From positions 1 through 20,467 of the forward strand of contig URTU01000027.1 in assembly GCA_900550925.1 (NCBI GenBank): a stretch of DNA of 20,467 nt. The letters run 5' to 3'. Below, in pieces: positions 15,245 through 20,467 of the stretch. The notes under the pieces were generated by a model. That model saw nothing but the letters and a program-made list of their open reading frames with translations, was not told the DNA's origin and made no database searches. How positions within the stretch are numbered: position 1 is the first letter of the stretch; every line of letters begins with the position of its first letter. Both the position numbers and the translations under genes were made by a program. Origin of the DNA: an uncultured Alistipes sp. GTDB lineage: Bacteria; Bacteroidota; Bacteroidia; Bacteroidales; Rikenellaceae.

Positions 15245-15259
15245 CACGCTGCAAATATA
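15245..15259 (-). promoter_or_regulatory. Promoter of the ompA-family gene (-7 element)
   Basis: The minus strand reads TATATTTG (15259-15252), a full match to TAnnTTTG, in a very AT-rich tract. The -33 position (around 15280) reads only TGAC, so that element is weak; upstream A/T tracts may compensate. Predicted start is about 15245. Confidence 0.55.
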
Positions 15260-15335
15260 TATAAAAAAATATTAATTAAGTCATTAAAAAACAGAAATTT
15301 TTTTGTATCGAACCGTATGCTGCAATGTTGAGGCC

Positions 15336-15377
15336 AAAACGGCACGATGGAAAATTCGCCTGTTCCATCGTGCCGTT
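15336..15377 (-). terminator. Terminator of nrdJ
   Basis: Perfect 14-bp stem (15338-15351 with 15364-15377) with a 12-base loop, followed on the minus strand by TTTTGG. It starts about 42 bases after the nrdJ stop. Confidence 0.88.
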
Positions 15378-15418
15378 CGCCTGAGGCTGGTATGCCACTT
15401 TTCAGTGGGATATATCTG

Positions 15419-17980
15419 TCATCCGCATTTGGAGTATCCGCAGGACATGCAGACCGGGCAGCCGTTCTGGTAGACGAGTGTGGGCTCGCCGCAGTTCGGA
15501 CATGCCTGTTTGGCCTTTGTGCCGTCGGAGATGTACCTCTTGAGGGCACGCTCGACGCCGTTTTTCCAGGTGTTGATGGTCTCGCTGTCGAGGTGGAGCG
15601 ATTCGATCAGTGCTACTACATCCACAATCGGCATGCCATGACGCAACACGCCCGAGATAAGCTTGGCATAATTCCAGAACTCCTCGTTGAACAGACGCGA
15701 GATGCCGCCGATCGTGTTCGTATAGCCGTAACGGTCGGTGTACTGGAAGTCGTAACGCTTGGTGCCGTCCGGCTCCTTGACCTTGATGATGCAACCCTTC
15801 GTTATTTTGCGGGGGATGTACATGGCATCCTCTTCGAGTTTACCGGTGAAGATCTCGTAGGGCCGGTTGTTCGACAGGCCTACGAAGGCGATCCACTCTT
15901 CGTTGCCGTTCTTGAACCGAACGACATCGGCTTCGAGGGATTTGGGACGTTTGATAAGCTGCTTGTGGGCCTCCTGGCAGGCGCTTTCGGCGCTGCTTTT
16001 TTTCTTTTTGTCGATCAGCACGCCCGACCGCGAGCCGTCGCGGTAGACCGTAACGCCCTTGCAACCGCACTCCCAGGCTGTTTTGTAGACGTCGGCCACG
16101 AGGGCTTCGCTGACGCTGTTCGGGAGGTTGACCGTAACCGAGATCGAATGGTCGACCCACTTCTGGATTGCGCCCTGCATCTGCACCTTGGCCACCCAGT
16201 CGATATCGTTTGCCGTAGCCTTGTGGTAGGGTGATGCAGCGACGAGCTTGTCAAGTTCCTCATCGGAGATCGAGTCGAGATCGGAGAGTTTGTATCCGTT
16301 GACCTCGAGCCAAGTGAGGAATTTGTGGTGGTAGACGTTGTACTCCTCGAACGAGTCGCCCGATTCGTCGACGTACGATACCTTGATATCCTTGTCGCTG
16401 GGGTTGACCTTGCGGCGGCGTTTGTAGACGGGGCGGAAGACCGGTTCGATACCGGAGGTTGTCTGCGACATGAGCGAGGTTGTTCCGGTGGGGGCGATCG
16501 TCAGCATTGCGATATTGCGGCGGCCGTTTTTGACCATCTGCTGGTAGAGTTCGGGGTCGGCCTCCCTGATACGCTGTATCATCGGGTTGTTCTCCTCTTT
16601 CTTGGCGTCGTACATCGGGAACTTGCCGCGTTCGGCCGCCATCTTCACCGAAGCGCGGTATGCACCCAGGGCGAGGGTTTTCTGCACCTCGACGGCGAAG
16701 GCGATGGCTTCGGGAGTTCCGTATGTCAGGCCCAGGGCTGCGAGCATATCGCCTTCGGCCGTGATGCCGAGACCGGTACGGCGTCCCTTGAGGGTCTTTT
16801 CGCGGATCTTTTTCCAGAGGTTGAGTTCGACGCTGCGGATATCCTGGTCTTCTGGGTCGGCTTCGATCTTGTCGATGATTGCATCGATCTTTTCGGTTTC
16901 GAGGTCGATGATGTCGTCCATCATGTGCATGGCCATCTCGATATGGGCGTTGAACTTGTCGAAATTGAATTTGGCCTGCTTGGTGAACGGTTCGTCGACA
17001 TAGCTGTAGAGGTTCATTGCCAGCAGTCGGCAGCTGTCGTACGGGCAGAGGGGAATTTCGCCGCATGGGTTCGTCGAGATGGTGGTGAAACCCTCGTCGG
17101 CATAACAGTCGGGGATGCTCTCGCGGATGACCGTATCCCAGAACAGCACGCCCGGCTCGGCCGACTTCCATGCGTTGTGTATAATCTTGTCCCACAAAGC
17201 TTTGGCATCTATCTCCTGCTTGTAGAGAGGTTTGTCCGAATTGATCGGGAACTGCTGTGTGTACTTTTTGCCGTTCAGGGCGCAGCGCATGAATTCGTCG
17301 TCGATCTTTATCGAGACGTTTGCACCGGTGACCTTTCCGAGATCGGTTTTGGCATCGATGAATCGTTCGGCATCGGGGTGCTTGATCGAGAGCGTGAGCA
17401 TGAGGGCTCCGCGGCGGCCGTCCTGTGCAACCTCACGGGTCGAGTTCGAGTAGCGTTCCATGAAGGGTACAATACCGGTTGACGTGAGGGCGCTGTTGAG
17501 TACGGGGCTTCCGGTAGGCCGCAGGTGCGACAGGTCGTGGCCGACGCCGCCGCGGCGTTTCATCAGCTGGACCTGCTCCTCGTCGATGCGGATGATTCCG
17601 CCGTAGGAGTCGGCCGGATGTTTGTGTCCGATCACGAAGCAGTTTGACAGCGAAGCGATCTGCAGGTTGTTTCCGATACCGGTCATGGGGCCGCCCTGCG
17701 GGATGACGTAACGGAAATGGTCGAGCAGTTCGAAGATCGTGGCGGCCGGAATCGGGTTCGGGTATTTCTTTTCGATACGTTCGATTTCGTTGGCTATTCG
17801 CCAGTGCATCTGCTCGGGGGAGTTTTCATAGATATGGCCGAAGGAGTCCTTGAGGGCATATTTGCTTACCCATACGGTTGCAGCCAGGTCGTCGCCGCCG
17901 AAATATTTTTTGGCGGTGGCCACGGCGTCTGCATAGGAGTACTCTTTCAGTCCTGCAGTAGGTTGTTTTTTTTCGGACAT
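15419..17980 (-). CDS. nrdJ: Adenosylcobalamin-dependent ribonucleotide reductase (class II)
   Basis: Reduces ribonucleotides to deoxyribonucleotides using a radical made from coenzyme B12; needs no oxygen and no separate radical subunit. 853 residues. The redox pair is Cys114 (SNCFVIG) and Cys317; the radical-bearing Cys306 sits in NPCGEIPL with Asn304 and Glu308, the same relative spacing as in characterised class II enzymes. GGVGHDLSHLRPTGSPV (144-160) and APTGTTS (496-502) are the substrate phosphate-binding and barrel motifs. The C-terminal 27 residues hold six cysteines (827, 830, 841, 844, 847, 852), a zinc-ribbon-like swinging tail that delivers electrons. The gene stands alone between folB and the porin gene. 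I saw no cobalamin riboswitch in its leader. Confidence 0.96.
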   Translation of the reverse strand: MSEKKQPTAGLKEYSYADAVATAKKYFGGDDLAATVWVSKYALKDSFGHIYENSPEQMHWRIANEIERIEKKYPNPIPAATIFELLDHFRYVIPQGGPMTGIGNNLQIASLSNCFVIGHKHPADSYGGIIRIDEEQVQLMKRRGGVGHDLSHLRPTGSPVLNSALTSTGIVPFMERYSNSTREVAQDGRRGALMLTLSIKHPDAERFIDAKTDLGKVTGANVSIKIDDEFMRCALNGKKYTQQFPINSDKPLYKQEIDAKALWDKIIHNAWKSAEPGVLFWDTVIRESIPDCYADEGFTTISTNPCGEIPLCPYDSCRLLAMNLYSYVDEPFTKQAKFNFDKFNAHIEMAMHMMDDIIDLETEKIDAIIDKIEADPEDQDIRSVELNLWKKIREKTLKGRRTGLGITAEGDMLAALGLTYGTPEAIAFAVEVQKTLALGAYRASVKMAAERGKFPMYDAKKEENNPMIQRIREADPELYQQMVKNGRRNIAMLTIAPTGTTSLMSQTTSGIEPVFRPVYKRRRKVNPSDKDIKVSYVDESGDSFEEYNVYHHKFLTWLEVNGYKLSDLDSISDEELDKLVAASPYHKATANDIDWVAKVQMQGAIQKWVDHSISVTVNLPNSVSEALVADVYKTAWECGCKGVTVYRDGSRSGVLIDKKKKSSAESACQEAHKQLIKRPKSLEADVVRFKNGNEEWIAFVGLSNNRPYEIFTGKLEEDAMYIPRKITKGCIIKVKEPDGTKRYDFQYTDRYGYTNTIGGISRLFNEEFWNYAKLISGVLRHGMPIVDVVALIESLHLDSETINTWKNGVERALKRYISDGTKAKQACPNCGEPTLVYQNGCPVCMSCGYSKCG

Positions 17981-18014
17981 GGTATTTCAGTTTCTTTAGT
18001 TTGCTGACAATGAG

Positions 18015-18045
18015 GCACAGATCCGATACCTTACCGGAACTGTGC
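18015..18045 (-). promoter_or_regulatory. 11-bp hairpin at the start of the nrdJ leader
   Basis: GCACAGATCCG (18015-18025) pairs with CGGAACTGTGC (18035-18045) with one mismatch and a 9-base loop. A poor -7-like element (CAACTTTG, 18058-18051) lies just upstream, so the hairpin could form the 5' end of the nrdJ transcript or be an operator. It does not resemble a NrdR box. No T tract follows, so it is not a good terminator. Confidence 0.35.
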
Positions 18046-18133
18046 GCATACAAAGTTGAGGATAATTTTTATATGATTGCAGCCCTTGCCCGCCGACTTA
18101 TTTACAAGTTATCAACAATCGGCGCTGGGGTGC

Positions 18134-18487
18134 TCAACGGGTGACGCTGACCGTGACCCGTTCGATTTTTCCGCCGAGCGGAGGGGCCAGTTTCGAAACC
18201 GAGATGCTGACGCGAAGGGTTTGCGGAAATTGTTCGCGAATGGCCTCGGCGATCCGCAGCGAGACGTTTTCGAGCGTATTGGAGGTGATGCGCATCTGCC
18301 GGTCGATCACCTCGTAGACGGAGAGGTAGTTGACCGTTTGGGAGACGTCGTCGGCACGGGCAGCCTCTTCGGCCATGACATCTATTTCGGCATTGACCGA
18401 GAAGCGGTTGCCGACACGTTTTTCGAGTTCGTAGCAGCCGTGCGAGGCGCGGAACTCCATATTTTCGAGCTTGATGGTGAAGATCAT
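18134..18487 (-). CDS. folB: Dihydroneopterin aldolase
   Basis: Folate pathway enzyme converting 7,8-dihydroneopterin to 6-hydroxymethyl-dihydropterin and glycolaldehyde. 117 residues from the ATG at 18487, the usual length; an ATG at 18535 would add 16 unrelated residues. Family landmarks: the FRASHGCYELEKRVGNRF region (12-29) with Glu22, TLENV (71-75) with the pterin-anchoring Glu73, and VSKLAPPLGG (97-106) with the catalytic Lys99. It lies between the tyrS terminator and nrdJ, 150 bases before the nrdJ start. No convincing promoter was found in the short space after the tyrS terminator, so expression may depend on read-through. Confidence 0.93.
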   Translation of the reverse strand: MIFTIKLENMEFRASHGCYELEKRVGNRFSVNAEIDVMAEEAARADDVSQTVNYLSVYEVIDRQMRITSNTLENVSLRIAEAIREQFPQTLRVSISVSKLAPPLGGKIERVTVSVTR

Positions 18488-18511
18488 TGTCTGACGCAGT
18501 TTTTGTTGTTC

Positions 18512-18533
18512 GGGAGCCCGACGGCCGGGGCTC
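18512..18533. other. GC-rich hairpin before folB
   Basis: GAGCCC (18512-18517) and GGGCTC (18528-18533) flank a 10-base GC-rich centre (inner GG/CC can pair further). It lies between the tyrS terminator and the folB start. Without a T tract it is more likely leader structure than a terminator. Confidence 0.4.
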
Positions 18534-18541
18534 AAAGGGAC

Positions 18542-18572
18542 AAAAACCGATACCCGTTGTGCGGGTATCGGT
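18542..18572 (-). terminator. Terminator of tyrS
   Basis: Perfect 11-bp stem ACCGATACCCG/CGGGTATCGGT (18546-18556 with 18562-18572), 5-base loop, followed on the minus strand by TTTTT. It starts 20 bases after the tyrS stop. Confidence 0.9.
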
Positions 18573-18592
18573 CTGTATTTGGCCTGGGAGGG

Positions 18593-19876
18593 TTATTCCA
18601 CTGTCACCAGATAGTAGTTTTTCTTGCCCTTCTGCACGAGCAGGTATTTGCCGGCGATGAGGTCCTCGGCCGTAACTGGGCGCATCGGGTCGGCAACCTT
18701 CTCCTTGTTGAGCGACACGCCGCCGCCCTGAACCAGTTTCCGGGTCTCGCCCTTCGAGGGGAATATGTTGCAGTGCTCGGTGGTCAGTTCGACGAACGGT
18801 ACTCCCAGCACGGCTTTCGATACGGTGAACTGCGGTACGCCCTCGAAGACCTGAAGCAGGGTCTGTTCGTCGAGGTGGCGCAATGCGTCGGCGGTCGAGT
18901 TGCCGAAGAGTATGTTCGAAGCCTCGACGGCCTTCTCGTACTCCTCGGGCGAGTGTATCATCGAGGTGATCTCCTTGGCGAGCCGTTTCTGCAGCACGCG
19001 CAGGTGCGGGGCCTGCTCATGTTCGGCGATGAGGCCTTCGACGGTCTGACGGTCGAGCAGTGTAAATATCTTGATATAGTTCTTTGCATCCTCGTCGCTC
19101 ACGTTGAGCCAGAACTGGTAGAACTTGTAAGGCGAGGTGTAGCGCGGGTCGAGCCATACGTTTCCGCTTTCGGTCTTGCCGAATTTGGTGCCGTCGGCCT
19201 TTTTGATGAGCGGGCAGGTGATGGCATATGCCTCCTGTCCGAGCATGCGGCGGATAAGTTCGGTACCGGTTGTGATGTTGCCCCACTGGTCCGAGCCGCC
19301 CAACTGTACTTTGCAGCCGAGGGTCTGGTAGAGGTGCAGGAAGTCGTAACCCTGGATGAGCTGGTATGTGAATTCGGTGAATGACATACCGTCGCCTTCG
19401 CCGTTGAAACGCTTCTTGACCGAATCCTTGGCCATCATGTAGTTGACGGTGATCATCTTGCCGATGTCGCGCACGAAACCGAGGAACGAAAAGTCCTTCA
19501 TCCAGTCGTAGTTGTTGACCAGTATTGCGGCATTCGGGGCGTCGCTGTTGAAGTCGAGCAGTTTCGAGAGCTGGCGTTTGATGGCCTCCTGATTGTGGCG
19601 GAGGGTCTGTTCATCGAGCAGGTTGCGCTCCTGAGACTTGCCGCTCGGGTCGCCGATCATGCCTGTCGCACCGCCGATCAACGCCACCGGACGGTGCCCG
19701 CAGCGCTGGAAATGCTTGAGGATCATCACGCCGACGAGGTGTCCGATATGCAGCGAGTCGGCCGTCGGATCGATGCCGAGGTAGGCCGTAGTCATCTCCT
19801 TGTCCAATTGTTCTTTGGCTCCCGGCATGATGTCGTGTATCATGCCTCTCCATTCGAGTTCTTCAATGAAATTCAT
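18593..19876 (-). CDS. tyrS: Tyrosyl-tRNA synthetase
   Basis: Class I aminoacyl-tRNA synthetase charging tRNA-Tyr. 427 residues, standard TyrRS length. YLGIDPTADSLHIGHLVG (32-49) includes the HIGH signature (43-46). GGSDQWGN (193-200) and YQLIQGYDFLHL (171-182) line the tyrosine pocket. KFGKTESGNVWLD (231-243) is the KMSKS loop in the KFGKT form of the bacterial TyrS group. The C-terminal 60-70 residues form an S4-like RNA-binding domain (GGVSLNKEKV region, ending KNYYLVTVE). It starts about 95 bases after dnaX ends; no clear promoter was seen in between, so its promoter may lie in dnaX or it may be cotranscribed. Confidence 0.97.
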   Translation of the reverse strand: MNFIEELEWRGMIHDIMPGAKEQLDKEMTTAYLGIDPTADSLHIGHLVGVMILKHFQRCGHRPVALIGGATGMIGDPSGKSQERNLLDEQTLRHNQEAIKRQLSKLLDFNSDAPNAAILVNNYDWMKDFSFLGFVRDIGKMITVNYMMAKDSVKKRFNGEGDGMSFTEFTYQLIQGYDFLHLYQTLGCKVQLGGSDQWGNITTGTELIRRMLGQEAYAITCPLIKKADGTKFGKTESGNVWLDPRYTSPYKFYQFWLNVSDEDAKNYIKIFTLLDRQTVEGLIAEHEQAPHLRVLQKRLAKEITSMIHSPEEYEKAVEASNILFGNSTADALRHLDEQTLLQVFEGVPQFTVSKAVLGVPFVELTTEHCNIFPSKGETRKLVQGGGVSLNKEKVADPMRPVTAEDLIAGKYLLVQKGKKNYYLVTVE

Positions 19877-19970
19877 CGTATGAGTTCTCTTTTTTTGTGG
19901 TTTATATCATTTTTGTGTCGTTGCGGATATTGGGTTGCAAGTATTTGCCGGTGACGGAGGTTGCTGCGGA

Positions 19971-20467
19971 TCATTCGATATCCAGGTCGATCTCCTTGCG
20001 CAATCGGTCGACCAGCGGATTCTTCTCGCGCAGATATTGCAGTTTCTCTTCGGGCCGGATCGGTTTCGGGGCCTTGTACTCCTGTGCCGGCTTGAGTATC
20101 TCGAGTTCGAGCGCACCGTCGATGCCTGCCACCGAGGCGATCATCTGCAAGATCTGATTCTGGTTGTGTCGGATCTCTTCGGCGAGCAGTTCCGTATCGG
20201 CCTCTATGGTGATTCGGTTTGCGGAGGTCTTCATCGTGCTGAAAACGCTCCCTAACCGGATGCTCTGTTTCTTGAGCAGGCTGATGATCTCCTGGCGATG
20301 GAGTTCTATTTTTTTGTCGGTATCCGGGTCGACGGTTTTCTGACGTGCCGGCGAGCCCGGCTGTTGAGCATCTGTGCCGGCCTGACGCGGTGACCGCGAG
20401 ATGAGCGAGGCGATCGAGGCTCCCGAAATGGCTATCGAAGGTTGCCGGGAGTCCGTTGCCGGACGCT
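19971..20467 (-). CDS. dnaX: DNA polymerase III gamma/tau subunit, C-terminal part (cut by right edge)
   Basis: The reading frame is open from the right edge to a TGA at 19973-19971; 164 residues are visible. The first ~50 are low-complexity (Ser, Ala, Pro, Gln), a linker like that between the ATPase/clamp-loader part and the tau tail. Then comes a compact domain (DTDKKIELHRQEIISLLKKQ onward) ending PIRPEEKLQYLREKNPLVDRLRKEIDLDIE-like. This ending, with EKNP followed by a short helix and acidic last residues, is typical of Bacteroidota DnaX. The nucleotide-binding part is outside the window, so the call rests on the C-terminal pattern alone. An ATG at 20234 is internal and not a real start. 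Confidence 0.72.
   Translation of the reverse strand, partial: RPATDSRQPSIAISGASIASLISRSPRQAGTDAQQPGSPARQKTVDPDTDKKIELHRQEIISLLKKQSIRLGSVFSTMKTSANRITIEADTELLAEEIRHNQNQILQMIASVAGIDGALELEILKPAQEYKAPKPIRPEEKLQYLREKNPLVDRLRKEIDLDIE

Noticed and set aside
18015..18045. Hairpin considered as a folB terminator
   Set aside because: It is about 90 bases after folB and has no T tract; a role in the nrdJ leader is more likely.
18077..19384. 435-codon plus-strand open frame across folB and tyrS
   Set aside because: It spans two well-identified minus-strand genes and the tyrS terminator between them; no protein motif.

Overview
The window is an ordinary stretch of a Bacteroidota chromosome. Every supported gene lies on the minus strand, so transcription runs right to left throughout. 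Four things point to Bacteroidota. Intergenic regions carry the -33/-7 promoter type of this phylum (TTTG or TTG, 18-21 bases, TAnnTTTG). Genes lack clear Shine-Dalgarno sequences. There is a large Oar-type TonB-dependent receptor and an OmpA-type porin. GC-rich coding DNA sits between AT-rich spacers. An Alistipes-like gut member (Rikenellaceae) fits the GC content and gene set, but that is inference.

Layout from the right, in the direction of transcription. The 3' end of dnaX (gamma/tau C-terminus) enters from the right edge, followed by tyrS with a clear terminator, then folB (dihydroneopterin aldolase). Next is nrdJ, an 853-residue B12-dependent ribonucleotide reductase with a 14-bp terminator stem. 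An OmpA-family porin with its own promoter and terminator follows. A 735-base gap then holds a well-formed promoter, an operator-like dyad and a strong hairpin upstream of a 1106-residue TonB-dependent receptor. After that receptor's terminator comes a G-rich spacer with a degenerate 28-bp tandem repeat. Two closely spaced genes follow: a lipoprotein nucleotide pyrophosphatase/phosphodiesterase and a family 2 glycosyltransferase.

The left third holds a compact four-gene unit: a 171-residue protein (helical domain plus PspC), a 72-residue PspC protein, a PadR-type regulator and a 392-residue membrane protein (the same helical domain plus PspC). It has one promoter in front and one strong terminator behind, and reads as a self-regulated membrane-stress or signalling operon. 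Then come pfkA and a PfkB-family (adenosine kinase-like) sugar/nucleoside kinase, probably cotranscribed, then uvrC, and finally trxB, cut by the left edge.

Most genes are housekeeping: glycolysis, DNA repair, redox, dNTP synthesis, folate, translation and replication. I see no mobile element, CRISPR array, phage gene, toxin-antitoxin pair, tRNA or rRNA. The least explained material is the PadR/PspC operon, the long leader of the TonB receptor and the 28-bp repeat spacer.
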